Shown piece after piece: positions 26,200-35,738 of a DNA stretch of 64,000 bases. The translations under genes and the position numbers were made by a program. The stretch spans positions 1 to 64,000 of the forward strand of contig NZ_SLXP01000007.1 of assembly GCF_004343075.1 (NCBI RefSeq), read 5' to 3'. Within the stretch, counting starts at the first letter, position 1, and every line of letters begins with the position of its first letter. This DNA is from Rhodovulum marinum (GTDB lineage: Bacteria; Pseudomonadota; Alphaproteobacteria; Rhodobacterales; Rhodobacteraceae). The notes beneath the pieces are model-generated. The model worked only from the letters and a program-made list of their open reading frames with translations. It did no database searches and was not told where the DNA came from.

Positions 26200-26793
26200 A
26201 TGCCGCACACCATCCTGCGCATCGACAGTTCGGCCCGGATCGACGGGTCGGTCTCGCGCGAACTGACCGACCGCATCGTCGCCCGCCTTGCCGACGCCGA
26301 GACCTGCATCGTCACCCGCGACCTGTCGGGCGGGCTGCCGCTGTTGAACGCCGCGTGGATCGGCGCCAATTTTACGCCCGAGACCGACCGGACCGAGGCG
26401 CAGCACGCAGAACTCGCCTTGTCGGACGAGTTGATCGCCGAGTTGCGCGACGCCGACACGGTGGTGATCGGCCTGCCGGTCTATAATTTCGGCCTGCCCG
26501 CCGCGCTGAAGGCCTGGGTCGACTTGGTGGCGCGGGCCGGGGTCACCTTCCGCTATACCGAGGCTGGGCCCAAGGGCTTGCTGGGCGGCAAGCGGGTGAT
26601 CGTGGCGCTGGCGTCGGGCGGGACGGGGATGGGGTCCGAGATCGACTTCGCCACGCCCTATCTGCGCCATGTGCTGGGTTTCCTGGGCATCACCGACGTG
26701 ACCTTCGTGGGCGCCGACAGGCTGGCGCTGGATGCCGAGGGGGCGCTGGCGGCCGCGCACCGGGCGGTGGACGCCCTGCCCCGCGCCGCCTGA
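26200..26793 (+). CDS. azoR: FMN-dependent NADH-azoreductase / quinone reductase, AzoR
   Basis: 197 residues of flavodoxin-like fold: start MPHTILRIDSSARIDGSVSREL, VIGLPVYNFGLPAALKAWVD for FMN binding, ASGGTGMGSEIDF and YLRHVLGFLGITDV. It reduces azo dyes and quinones with NADH; protection against electrophilic quinones is the likely natural role. A CGGAGA site precedes the ATG. It is divergent from a LysR regulator. Confidence 0.9.
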   Translation: MPHTILRIDSSARIDGSVSRELTDRIVARLADAETCIVTRDLSGGLPLLNAAWIGANFTPETDRTEAQHAELALSDELIAELRDADTVVIGLPVYNFGLPAALKAWVDLVARAGVTFRYTEAGPKGLLGGKRVIVALASGGTGMGSEIDFATPYLRHVLGFLGITDVTFVGADRLALDAEGALAAAHRAVDALPRAA

Positions 26794-26799
26794 CCGGCC

Positions 26800-26825
26800 G
26801 GCCTGCCCGCCCCCACGGGCAGGCC
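26800..26825 (+). terminator. Hairpin downstream of azoR
   Basis: GGCCTGCCC, an 8-base loop, then GGGCAGGCC: a perfect 9-base stem 7 bases after the azoR stop. There is no following U run (GCGCTTG), so termination would depend on stem strength or Rho. The rest of the 250-base gap to ffh (26826-27043) holds a possible promoter (TTGACT at 26830-26835, 17 bases, CTTAAG) and no gene. Confidence 0.6.
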
Positions 26826-27043
26826 GCGCTTGACTCCGGCGCCCATCCGTGGCTTAAGCCGCGCCGATATCCGGAAAGGTGCAGACCCTTCCGGTCCCGG
26901 GACCATATCCGGGATCGCCCCCCGTCAGCGCGGTTGCGCCCACGGGGGCAAATCGCGTTTGGCGCATCGCGTCACGCTGACAAATCAGGCGTCCCCACCC
27001 ACATTCGGGGGCAAGGTGCAACGGTCGACGGAGGGCCCCGCCC

Positions 27044-28533
<1,490 letters not shown>

Positions 28534-28537
<4 letters not shown>

Positions 28538-29091
28538 CGGCGACGGCCCGCATACCCGATCCGGCGACTGCCGCGATCACGATCCCGGCGCTGGACACCG
28601 GGCGGCTGGTGCTGCGGGCCCCGTGCGCGGCCGACGTGCCGGTGCTGCGCGCGTTCTATGCCTCGGACCGGTCGCGTTTCGTGGGCGGGCCGAAATCGGC
28701 CGAGGACAGCTGGCGGCAACTGGCCACCGAGATCGGGCATTGGGCGCTGCGCGGCTATGGCCGCTGGATCGTCGAGGAAAAGGCGACCGGCCGGGCCGCG
28801 GGCCTTGTCGGGCTGTGGAACCCGGACGGCTGGCCGGAACCGGAAATCGGCTGGGACCTGTTCGAGGGCTTCGAGGGCAAGGGCTATGCCACCGAGGCCG
28901 CGGCGGCGGCGCGCGACCATGCCTATGGCGTGCTGGGCTGGCCCACCGCGATCAGCCTGGTCAACCCCGCCAACACCGCCTCGGCCCGGGTGGCCGAACG
29001 GCTGGGCGCCACGCCCGAAAAGACGGTCGAACTTGCCCGGTTCGGCACCGTCATCATCTACCGCCACCCCGGCCCCGCGGGGGTGCGGTGA
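28534..29091 (+). CDS. GNAT-family acetyltransferase (first of a tandem pair)
   Basis: 185 residues starting at the GTG that overlaps the ffh stop (GTGA). RimJ-like GNAT fold: DTGRLVLRAPCAADVPVL, FVGGPKSAEDSW, WDLFEGFEGKGYATEAAAAARDHA with the acetyl-CoA loop, and NTASARVAERLGA. The substrate is unknown; the RimJ/RimL-like type acetylates protein N termini or small amines. Translationally coupled to ffh and to the second GNAT gene (TGATG). Confidence 0.87.
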
Positions 29092-29696
29092 TGGCCCATA
29101 GCGCGATCCCCGTCATCGAAACGGACCGGCTGGTGCTGAAGGGCCCCGCGCCCGAGGACTATCCGAATTTCGAGGCGACCTTCACCAGCTACCGCGCGCG
29201 GTTCATGGGCGGGCCGCTGTCCGAATACGAAAGCTGGATGCTGTATGCCGCCGAGATCGGGCATTGGCAGATCCACGGCTTCGGCATGTGGATGATCCAC
29301 GACCGCGACACCGATGCAACCTGCGGGATGGCCGGCGGCTGGTATCCCAAGGGCTGGCCCGAACGCGAAATCGCCTGGGTGATCTGGCCCCGCGTCGAGG
29401 GCCGCGGCATCGCGCTGGAGGCGGTGCACGCCGTGCGCGGCTGGCTGTACGACCGGATGGGCTGGGACACGGCGGTGACCTATGTGGACCCCAAGAACGT
29501 CAGTTCCGTCCGGCTGTGCGAACGGCTGGGCGCAGAGATCGACGAGGCGGCCCCGACCATCGACAGCCATGACGTGGCCTATCGGCACCCCTCTCCCGCG
29601 CGGCTGCGATCCAGCCAGCTGACCGATGGGATCCTCATGGAAATCCGATGCTATCGCGATCCCGTTTTCCGCACGAAAGGAGTGCCCCTTGACTGA
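29091..29696 (+). CDS. GNAT-family acetyltransferase (second of a tandem pair)
   Basis: 201 residues of the same subfamily as the gene before it: ETDRLVLKGPAPEDYPNF, FMGGPLSEYESW, IWPRVEGRGIALEAVHAVR, NVSSVRLCERLGA. The shared motifs (F-x-G-G-P, R-L-G-A) indicate an old duplication. The ATG overlaps the preceding stop. The acetyl-CoA loop is R-x-E-G-R-G-I-A rather than the more usual pattern but is probably functional. Confidence 0.87.
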   Translation: MAHSAIPVIETDRLVLKGPAPEDYPNFEATFTSYRARFMGGPLSEYESWMLYAAEIGHWQIHGFGMWMIHDRDTDATCGMAGGWYPKGWPEREIAWVIWPRVEGRGIALEAVHAVRGWLYDRMGWDTAVTYVDPKNVSSVRLCERLGAEIDEAAPTIDSHDVAYRHPSPARLRSSQLTDGILMEIRCYRDPVFRTKGVPLD

Positions 29697-29985
29697 CGAC
29701 GCCACCCGCGCCGCCGAGGTTTTGGCCGAGCACCGCGCCAGCATCGACCGGCTGGACGCGATCCTTGTCTACACGCTGGGCGAGCGGTTCAAGCACACCC
29801 AGGCGGTGGGCCGGCTCAAGGCGCTGCACGGGCTGCCGCCCTCGGACCCCGCGCGCGAGGAAAACCAGATCGCCCGGCTCGAGGCATTGGCCCTGGAGGC
29901 CGATCTCGACCCGGAATTCGCCAAGAAATTCCTGGCCTTCATCATCCAGGAAGTCATCCGTCACCATATCGAACACCAGAAATAG
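29689..29985 (+). CDS. Chorismate mutase, AroQ class (type II)
   Basis: 98 residues if the TTG at 29689 is the start; AAAGGAG lies 7 bases upstream, and the gene overlaps the GNAT stop by 8 bases. An all-helical AroQ domain: [20 protein letters not shown] near the N terminus with the catalytic Arg and Asp, KALHG, then [13 protein letters not shown] and [17 protein letters not shown]. It converts chorismate to prephenate. The TTG start may keep its level low. No other aromatic genes are nearby. Confidence 0.85.
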   Translation: MTDDATRAAEVLAEHRASIDRLDAILVYTLGERFKHTQAVGRLKALHGLPPSDPAREENQIARLEALALEADLDPEFAKKFLAFIIQEVIRHHIEHQK

Positions 29986-30026
29986 GCGGGCCTTCCGCCG
30001 AACGCCAAAAACAGGAGAAACTGACC

Positions 30027-30392
30027 ATGGCACTGAAACTTCGTCTCGCCCGCGGCGGCTCGAAAAAGCGTCCCTTCTACCGCATCGTGGTGGCCGACAG
30101 CCGCATGCCCCGCGACGGCCGCTTCATCGAGAAGCTGGGCACCTACAACCCGCTGCTGGCCAAGGACAGCGAGGACCGCATCAAGATGGACCTCGACCGG
30201 GTGAAGCACTGGGTCGCCCAGGGCGCCCAGCCGACCGACCGCGTCGCCCGCATGCTGGAAGCGGCCGGCGTGCTGGCCAAGAAAGAGCGCGCCAACCCCA
30301 AGAAGGGCGAGCCCGGCGCCAAGGCCAAGGAGCGTGCCGAGGAGAAGGCCGCGAAGGCCGCCGCCCCCGCCGAGGAAGCATCGGCCGAGTGA
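30027..30392 (+). CDS. rpsP: 30S ribosomal protein S16
   Basis: 121 residues. The first 80 or so are the conserved S16 core ([40 protein letters not shown]), with a lysine/alanine/glutamate-rich tail of about 35 residues that is common in alphaproteobacteria. CAGGAGA ribosome site. First gene of the rpsP-rimM-trmD-rplS region. Confidence 0.97.
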   Translation: MALKLRLARGGSKKRPFYRIVVADSRMPRDGRFIEKLGTYNPLLAKDSEDRIKMDLDRVKHWVAQGAQPTDRVARMLEAAGVLAKKERANPKKGEPGAKAKERAEEKAAKAAAPAEEASAE

Positions 30393-30410
30393 TCGGCCGG
30401 CGCCCCGCCC

Positions 30411-30554
30411 ATGCTGCGGCTTTTCGCGATCCTGTTCCTGTTCGGCGGCGTCTGGCTCGGGATGAAGCTCGAGCGGTCGATCCTTGCGGATCGGTGCCGG
30501 GATGCCGGCGGGCAGGTGGATCCGCGGGGCCTGTGCATCGGGGCCACGCGATGA
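30411..30554 (+). CDS. Short membrane protein, 47 residues, between rpsP and rimM
   Basis: The frame [23 protein letters not shown]... has one hydrophobic helix (about residues 3-18) followed by a positively charged tail with two cysteines, Cys29 and Cys42. The stop is 7 bases before the rimM start, and it begins 18 bases after the rpsP stop, so it fills the gap exactly and would be co-transcribed with them. No strong ribosome site is visible (only GCCCC before the ATG). The function is unknown; similar short open frames at this place in related genomes would confirm it. Confidence 0.55.
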   Translation: MLRLFAILFLFGGVWLGMKLERSILADRCRDAGGQVDPRGLCIGATR

Positions 30555-30561
30555 GGCGCGC

Positions 30562-31071
30562 ATGAGCGAGACACGGGTCTGTGTCGGGGCGATCGCCGGG
30601 GCCTTCGGGGTTCGGGGCGAGGTGCGGCTGAAAAGCTTTTGCGCCGACCCCACGGCGATCGCCGATTACGCGCCGCTGTTCACCGAGGACGGCGCGCGGT
30701 CTTTCGACGTCACGCTGACCCGCCCTGTGAAGGGCGGGTTCGCCGCGCGCCTGTCGGGCGTCGCCACCAAGGAACAGGCCGACGCGCTGCGCGGCACCCA
30801 GCTTTATGCCGACCGTGCCGTGCTGCCCTCGCTGCCCGAGGACGAGTATTACCACGCCGACCTGATCGGTCTGGAGGTGCTGGACACCGGCGGCACGGTG
30901 CTGGGCCGGGTCCGCAGCGTGCAGGACCACGGCGCGGGCGCGTTGCTGGAAATCCACGGTCCGGGGCTGTCCTCGACCGTGTTGCTGCCCTTTACCAATG
31001 CCTGCGTGCCGACCGTCGATCTTGCGGCCGGGCGCCTCATTGCGGACCCGCCCGAAGGGCTGTTTCCCTGA
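30562..31071 (+). CDS. rimM: 16S rRNA processing protein RimM
   Basis: 169 residues from the ATG at 30562: [21 protein letters not shown] at the N terminus (RimM domain, 5-85), the typical [14 protein letters not shown] junction and a PRC-barrel domain to the C terminus ending [15 protein letters not shown]. It assists maturation of the 30S head and binds S19. A start further upstream in the same frame lies inside the small membrane protein and is rejected. Confidence 0.95.
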   Translation: MSETRVCVGAIAGAFGVRGEVRLKSFCADPTAIADYAPLFTEDGARSFDVTLTRPVKGGFAARLSGVATKEQADALRGTQLYADRAVLPSLPEDEYYHADLIGLEVLDTGGTVLGRVRSVQDHGAGALLEIHGPGLSSTVLLPFTNACVPTVDLAAGRLIADPPEGLFP

Positions 31072-31099
31072 GCCGCGGAAAACAGGAACGAGAACCGTC

Positions 31100-31447
31100 A
31101 TGTCCACTCCGAACATCTTCTACGCGATCATCCTGCTGGGCGCCTTCCTGGCCGGGCAATCCCAGAACCCGGCCTGGGTCATCCTGATCATCGCCGCGCT
31201 GGCCAGCGTGGCGCGCATCGCCGACCCCGAGACCCGCGCGGCCAACGCCGCGCAGGGCAAGTCGCTGGCCAAGGCGCTGCCGATGCTGGTCATCAACCAG
31301 ATCATCTGGGTGAACCTTGCCTTCCTGATCGGCTTCGGCATCGTCTGGGCCTTCGGCGCGCCGCTGGTCGCGCTGCCGCTGTGGCTGCCGCTGGTCGTGT
31401 CGGCGCTGGGGCTGGGCGGGTTCCTGGCGCTGTCGCTGAAGGGCTGA
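31100..31447 (+). CDS. Membrane protein of unknown function between rimM and trmD
   Basis: 115 residues with four likely transmembrane helices (about 7-20, 24-40, 60-80, 90-110) and a short polar loop DPETRAANAAQGKSLAK. The family is not recognised. It starts 28 bases after the rimM stop and precedes trmD by 38 bases, so it is probably in the ribosome operon. Confidence 0.72.
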   Translation: MSTPNIFYAIILLGAFLAGQSQNPAWVILIIAALASVARIADPETRAANAAQGKSLAKALPMLVINQIIWVNLAFLIGFGIVWAFGAPLVALPLWLPLVVSALGLGGFLALSLKG

Positions 31448-31485
31448 GGCTTTCGCCTTTCGCCGCTTCCGGCCGGAGACCGCCC

Positions 31486-32331
31486 ATGACGGACACGCCC
31501 AAGGCCCCCGGGCCCCGCTCGCACGGGCGGCTCTCGATCTCGGCGAGCCTGCAGCCCCGCGACCTGATGGACGGCCGCCCGCGCCTGAAAGGCGCGTGGA
31601 CGGCGCGGGTCGTGACCCTGTTCCCCGAGGCGTTCCCGGGCGTTCTGGGCCTGTCGCTGACGGGTCGCGCGCTGGACCTTGGGCTTTGGGCGCTGGAAAC
31701 CATCGACCTGCGCCCCTTTGGCGAGGGCAAGCACCGCAATGTCGACGACACGCCGGCGGGGGGCGGTGCGGGCATGGTACTGCGCCCCGACGTGATGGGC
31801 GCCGCGCTCGACCAGGCGGCGATCGGCACGCCCGGCGACCGCGCCCGCTGGCCGGTGGTCTACCTGTCGCCCCGGGGCGCGCCGTTCACGCAAGCGATGG
31901 CCCACCGGTTCGCGCAGGCCGACGGGATCACCCTGATCTGCGGCCGGTTCGAGGGGCTGGACGAACGCGTGATCGAGGAATACGCCGTCGAAGAGGTATC
32001 TTTGGGCGATTTCGTCCTGACGGGCGGCGAGATCGCCGCACAGGCCTTGATCGACGCAAGCGTCCGCCTTATACCCCGCGTACTCGGGAATCAGGCATCC
32101 ACCGAGGAGGAATCCTTTTCCGAGGGCCTGCTTGAACATCCGCAGTACACACGGCCCGCCGTCTGGAAAGGCCGCGCGATTCCCGACATTCTCCTGTCGG
32201 GCCATCACGCGAAGATCGCCGACTGGCGCCGGGCCATGGCCGAAAGGCTGACCAAGGAACGCCGCCCTGACCTCTGGCGGGCTTACCGTGAGCGTCACGG
32301 TAGGGACCCGGACGGAGACCAAGAGCTCTGA
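31486..32331 (+). CDS. trmD: tRNA (guanine-37-N1)-methyltransferase, TrmD
   Basis: 281 residues. SPOUT knot motifs: [57 protein letters not shown] and [14 protein letters not shown]. It adds the m1G37 mark that prevents frameshifting. The catalytic body begins about residue 40 ([18 protein letters not shown]), so the protein has an extra basic stretch of about 38 residues compared with the Escherichia coli enzyme; no other start with a ribosome site closer to the core was found. Confidence 0.95.
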   Translation: MTDTPKAPGPRSHGRLSISASLQPRDLMDGRPRLKGAWTARVVTLFPEAFPGVLGLSLTGRALDLGLWALETIDLRPFGEGKHRNVDDTPAGGGAGMVLRPDVMGAALDQAAIGTPGDRARWPVVYLSPRGAPFTQAMAHRFAQADGITLICGRFEGLDERVIEEYAVEEVSLGDFVLTGGEIAAQALIDASVRLIPRVLGNQASTEEESFSEGLLEHPQYTRPAVWKGRAIPDILLSGHHAKIADWRRAMAERLTKERRPDLWRAYRERHGRDPDGDQEL

Positions 32332-32383
32332 GGGTTGCATCACCTTCGCGGAACGAACCGCGAGCAGAGATGGAGACGATGCG

Positions 32384-32761
32384 ATGGACCTGATCGCAAA
32401 GCTCGAGGCGGAACAGATCGCCGCCCTCGACAAGAAAATTCCGGATTTCAAGCCGGGCGACACGATCCGCGTGGGTTACAAGGTGACCGAGGGCACCCGC
32501 ACCCGCGTGCAGAACTATGAAGGCGTGTGCATCGCCCGCAAGAACGGCAGCGGCATCGCCGGAAGCTTTACCGTCCGCAAGATCTCGTTCGGCGAGGGTG
32601 TGGAGCGGGTGTTCCCGCTGTACTCCACCAATATCGACTCGATCGAGGTCGTGCGCCGTGGCCGCGTGCGCCGCGCCAAGCTCTACTACCTGCGCTCGCG
32701 CCGGGGCAAATCGGCCCGGATCGCCGAGGACAGCACCTACAAGCCCAAGGCCGAGGCGTAA
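32384..32761 (+). CDS. rplS: 50S ribosomal protein L19
   Basis: 125 residues: [95 protein letters not shown]. It sits at the 30S/50S interface. A GGAGA site lies 5 bases before the ATG. A longer upstream frame extends into the trmD end and is not used. Confidence 0.96.
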   Translation: MDLIAKLEAEQIAALDKKIPDFKPGDTIRVGYKVTEGTRTRVQNYEGVCIARKNGSGIAGSFTVRKISFGEGVERVFPLYSTNIDSIEVVRRGRVRRAKLYYLRSRRGKSARIAEDSTYKPKAEA

Positions 32762-32772
32762 GGAGAGGGTCC

Positions 32773-32994
32773 ATGAAAAAAGAAATCCATCCCGACTACC
32801 ACCTGATCGACGTCAAGCTGACCGACGGCACGGTGGTGCAGATGAAATCGACCTATGGCAACGAAGGCGACACCCTTGCGCTGGACATCGACCCGTCGGT
32901 GCACCCGGCCTGGACGGGCGGCAGCTCGCGCCTGATGGACACCGGCGGCCGCGTGTCGAAGTTCAAGAAGAAATACGAGGGCCTGGGGTTCTGA
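32773..32994 (+). CDS. rpmE: 50S ribosomal protein L31, zinc-free type
   Basis: 73 residues starting [20 protein letters not shown] and ending with [14 protein letters not shown]. It has no C-x-x-C zinc ribbon, so it is the cysteine-free form. AGGAGAGG precedes the ATG, 11 bases after rplS. It ends just before a hairpin with a short T run, closing the operon. Confidence 0.95.
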   Translation: MKKEIHPDYHLIDVKLTDGTVVQMKSTYGNEGDTLALDIDPSVHPAWTGGSSRLMDTGGRVSKFKKKYEGLGF

Positions 32995-33019
32995 ACCCCG
33001 CCCGATTCGCCTACGGACA

Positions 33020-33046
33020 CGCCGCCCCCCCGGGGCGGCGTTTTCG
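33020..33046 (+). terminator. Intrinsic terminator after rpmE
   Basis: Stem CGCCGCCCC / GGGGCGGCG with a 3-base loop, followed by TTTTCG, 25 bases after the rpmE stop. This is the clearest intrinsic terminator in the window and ends the rpsP-rimM-trmD-rplS-rpmE operon. Confidence 0.85.
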
Positions 33047-33128
33047 TTGCGGGCCGGCGTTAAGGCGGCGTTCACCTCTGGCGGAGATAGTCATCCCGGG
33101 GGCATTTGCATCACCGGAGGCAAGACGC

Positions 33129-33599
33129 ATGACCGACTGGGACGCCCTGATCCCGGGCATCGACGCCGCGCTCAAGAAACACATGGCCTGGAAATCCGCA
33201 TTGCTGAGCGCGCTGCATTCCGGCACGTCCGAGATGTCGCCCTACGAGGCCGCCTGCGACCATGCCTGTGACTTCGGGCGCTGGTTCCACGGCCCCGATA
33301 TCCCCGATGCCGTGCGCATCCTGCCGATTTACCGAAGGGTCGCGCAGCTGCACGCCGAATTCCACGCCAATGCCGCAAAGGTGCTGCTGCACGCCACCGG
33401 CGGGCGCAAGACCGAGGCGCGCGAGGTGCTGAACGGCCCGTTCGAGGCGGCCTCGGCCGCGTTGATGCGGGCGCTTCAGGACTGGAAGCATGACCTGTCC
33501 ACCGCCCCGCGCACCGGTGCCGCGCTGTCACCGGCCGCCCCGCCGGTTGCAGCCGCCCCCGCGGCCCCGGCAATGCCACCGGGCCACCCGCCGGTCTGA
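33129..33599 (+). CDS. Stand-alone CZB (chemoreceptor zinc-binding) domain protein with proline/alanine tail
   Basis: 156 residues. Residues 11-110 form a CZB four-helix domain with the zinc ligands His18 (KHMAWK), Cys47 in CDFGRWFHG, His75 and His79 in HAEFH. A Pro/Ala-rich tail (from about 130) is of low complexity. CZB domains bind zinc and sense zinc or oxidants such as hypochlorous acid, usually inside chemoreceptors; free-standing ones are thought to act as sensors for other proteins. GGAGG site 8 bases before the ATG. No chemotaxis gene is nearby. Confidence 0.85.
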   Translation: MTDWDALIPGIDAALKKHMAWKSALLSALHSGTSEMSPYEAACDHACDFGRWFHGPDIPDAVRILPIYRRVAQLHAEFHANAAKVLLHATGGRKTEAREVLNGPFEAASAALMRALQDWKHDLSTAPRTGAALSPAAPPVAAAPAAPAMPPGHPPV

Positions 33600-33669
33600 C
33601 CGCCCCGCCCCGGCGCGGCTTTCCCGCGACACGCACGCCACGGGTGACACCTTGCCCTCAACTCCGGCT

Positions 33670-33697
33670 TTGACTACGGGTCGCCACAACATATGGT
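33670..33697 (+). promoter_or_regulatory. Candidate sigma-70 promoter upstream of mipZ
   Basis: TTGACT at 33670-33675, a 16-base spacer and TATGGT at 33692-33697, 52 bases before the mipZ start. It lies in a locally AT-richer stretch and is the best promoter match in the 150-base gap between the CZB gene and mipZ. Confidence 0.55.
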
Positions 33698-33749
33698 GGT
33701 TGGCGACTCTGCCTCCCACAGGCCAACAGATCGCAGGGGGACATCGGAC

Positions 33750-34559
33750 GTGGCGCATATCATCGTCGTCGGCAACGAAAAGGGGGGTGCCGGCAAATCC
33801 ACCGTGTCCATGCATGTCGCCACCGCGCTGGCGCGGCTGGGCCACCGGGTCGGCGCGCTGGACCTCGACCTGCGCCAGCGCAGCTTCGGCCGCTACATGG
33901 AAAACCGCCGCGCCTATCTCGACCGCGAAGGCATCGACCTGCCGATGCCCGATTACCGCGAGTTGCCCGACATCGCGCCCGACCAGCTGGAACCGGGCGA
34001 GAACATCCACGACCGCCGCATCGCCGAGGCCATCGCCGGGATGGAACAGCAGAAGGACTTCATCCTGATCGACTGTCCCGGCTCGCATACCCGTCTCAGC
34101 CAGGTCGCGCACACGCTGGCCGACACGCTGATCACGCCGCTCAACGACAGCTTCATCGATTTCGACCTGCTGGCCCGCCACGACGGCGCGACGGGCAAGA
34201 TCCTCGGCCCGTCGGTCTATTCCGAAATGGTCTGGAGCGCGCGGCAGATGCGCGCCCAGGCCGGGCTGAAACCGATCGACTGGGTGGTGCTGCGAAACCG
34301 GCTGGGCGCCCAGCAGATGCACAACAAGCGCAAGATGGGCGAGGCGCTGGAAAACCTGTCGCGCCGCATCGGCTTCCGCGTGGCGCCCGGCTTCTCGGAA
34401 CGGGTGATCTTCCGCGAACTGTTCCCCAATGGCCTGACGCTGCTGGACCTGCGCGATATCGGCGTGACGGGCATGAACATCTCGAACGTCGCCGCGCGGC
34501 AGGAATTGCGCGACCTCATGGTTGCGCTCAAGCTGCCCGGCGTCGAGGTCGCTTTCTGA
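33750..34559 (+). CDS. mipZ: Cell-division positioning ATPase MipZ (ParA/MinD family)
   Basis: 269 residues beginning at a GTG with AGGGGGA upstream. Deviant Walker A KGGAGKST at residues 11-18, the DLDLRQRSFGRYMENR segment, FILIDCPGSHTRLSQVAH, and ITPLNDSFIDFDLLA with the MipZ signature, then WVVLRNRLGAQQMHNKRK and RELFPNGLTLLDL. MipZ forms a gradient from ParB-bound origins and inhibits FtsZ away from midcell. It is single here, with no parAB beside it, as expected. It ends at the two-hairpin element shared with cbbR. Confidence 0.93.
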   Translation: MAHIIVVGNEKGGAGKSTVSMHVATALARLGHRVGALDLDLRQRSFGRYMENRRAYLDREGIDLPMPDYRELPDIAPDQLEPGENIHDRRIAEAIAGMEQQKDFILIDCPGSHTRLSQVAHTLADTLITPLNDSFIDFDLLARHDGATGKILGPSVYSEMVWSARQMRAQAGLKPIDWVVLRNRLGAQQMHNKRKMGEALENLSRRIGFRVAPGFSERVIFRELFPNGLTLLDLRDIGVTGMNISNVAARQELRDLMVALKLPGVEVAF

Positions 34560-34576
34560 AAACACCTGCCCGGGAC

Positions 34577-34652
34577 TTTTTCTTGGGCGAAATACCCCGG
34601 GGGTCTGGGGGCAGAGCCCCCAGCCGGTCGCCTTGGCGAAGCCAAGGCGAAA
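34577..34652. repeat. Two-hairpin intergenic element between mipZ and cbbR
   Basis: Begins with TTTTTCTTGGGCGAAATACC. Hairpin 1 at 34605-34623 is CTGGGGGC / GCCCCCAG with loop AGA. Hairpin 2 at 34628-34650 is TCGCCTTGGC / GCCAAGGCGA with loop GAA, then AACCCG. It sits between two convergent genes and could end transcription from both. Copies with the same two parts are at 53021-53186 and 56161-56214; a relative is at 2898. Confidence 0.8.
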
Positions 34653-34664
34653 CCCGGACGCCCC

Positions 34665-35609
34665 TCACCCGCCCGCCGCCGCCGGCAGGGCGGGCGGCAA
34701 TTCGGGTCCCGCCTCGACCGCGGTACGGGCCCTGGCCACCAGGTGATCCTGGAACGCCTCGGCCGCCACCGACAGGTGCTTGCCGCGCGGATAGGCCACC
34801 TGCCATTGCCGCATCAGGGGAAACCCGGCCAGGTCCAGCACCTTCAGAACCCCGGTCTGCCCCTCCAGCGCCAGCGTATCGCGGGACAGCAACGCCAGCC
34901 CCAGCCCGCCGATGACCGCCTGCTTGATGGCCTCGTTCGACCCCAGTTCCATCCGCATCGGCAGCGTCAGCCCGCGCGCACGAAAGAACCGCTCGGCCGC
35001 CAGCCGCGTCCCGGATCCCGCTTCGCGCAGGATGAAGGGTTCGCGCGCGATCCGCTCGGGCGCGATGTTCCGCTGCCCGACCAGAGGGTGGTCATAGCGC
35101 GCCACCGCCACGATGGGGTTGTCGGCGATGGCGGTGGCGACCACGTCCAGCCCGTCGGGGACAGAGCCCAGCACGCACAGGTCGTCCTCGTTGGCGGCCA
35201 GGCGTTCCAGCATCGCTTGCCGGTTGGTCACCGTCAGCGCGACCTCGATGCCGGGGTTCTGCGTGCAGAAATCGCCCAGCAGCCGCGGCATGAAATATTG
35301 GGCGGTCGACACGATGGCCAGCTTCAGCCGCCCCTCGCGCAGCCCGCGCATGTCCGCAAGCCGCATCTTCATCCGCTCCAGCCCTTCCAGCGTGTCGCGC
35401 GCGCCCTCCAGCACCACGCGGCCCGCATCGGTCAGGAACATCCGCTTGCCGACCCGTTCCATCAGCGCCATGCCCAGCCGTTCCTCCAGCTGCCGGACCT
35501 GGGCAAAGACCGCCGGCTGGGTCAGGTTCAGCTCCTCGGCGGCGCGGGTATAGCTTTCGTGCCGGGCCACGGCCTGGAACACGCGGAACTGGCGGATGGT
35601 GACGGGCAA
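34665..35609 (-). CDS. cbbR: LysR-family regulator of the Calvin cycle, CbbR
   Basis: 314 residues starting at a TTG (35609), with GAAAGG about 10 bases upstream; no ATG in this frame precedes the conserved start PVTIRQFRVFQAVARHESYTRAAEELNLTQPAVFAQVRQLEE. The C-terminal effector domain (about 90-295) contains the SGTRLAAERFF and GSNEAIKQAVIGGLGLALLSRD stretches of CbbR. It is divergent from cbbLSQO; CbbR activates the operon in answer to metabolites such as RuBP. It is convergent with mipZ. Confidence 0.92.
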   Translation of the reverse strand: MPVTIRQFRVFQAVARHESYTRAAEELNLTQPAVFAQVRQLEERLGMALMERVGKRMFLTDAGRVVLEGARDTLEGLERMKMRLADMRGLREGRLKLAIVSTAQYFMPRLLGDFCTQNPGIEVALTVTNRQAMLERLAANEDDLCVLGSVPDGLDVVATAIADNPIVAVARYDHPLVGQRNIAPERIAREPFILREAGSGTRLAAERFFRARGLTLPMRMELGSNEAIKQAVIGGLGLALLSRDTLALEGQTGVLKVLDLAGFPLMRQWQVAYPRGKHLSVAAEAFQDHLVARARTAVEAGPELPPALPAAAGG

Positions 35610-35738
35610 ATATCATAACCTTTCATCTATTGTGGAAATAAAAACTATTCATTTTTGCATATTGACGCAAGCGGCCATAGTGCCCCCGACCCGACTCGGA
35701 TCGGGTGGAGGAACGGCACAAATCTCGGAGGAGGCGAC
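35610..35738. promoter_or_regulatory. cbbR/cbbL intergenic control region with CbbR-type dyad
   Basis: A very AT-rich stretch (35610-35670) in an otherwise GC-rich window. It contains the dyad TTTC-N10-GAAA at 35621-35638 and other T-N11-A pairs (for example in AAAACTATTCATTTTTG), as expected for LysR-type binding sites upstream of cbbL. TTGACG at 35662 could be part of a promoter, but no good -10 box follows it. GGAGGAGG before the cbbL ATG is the ribosome site. Confidence 0.6.

Noticed and set aside
26826-27043. Small RNA or 4.5S RNA gene before ffh
   Set aside because: No SRP RNA tetraloop or conserved helix found; only a possible promoter.
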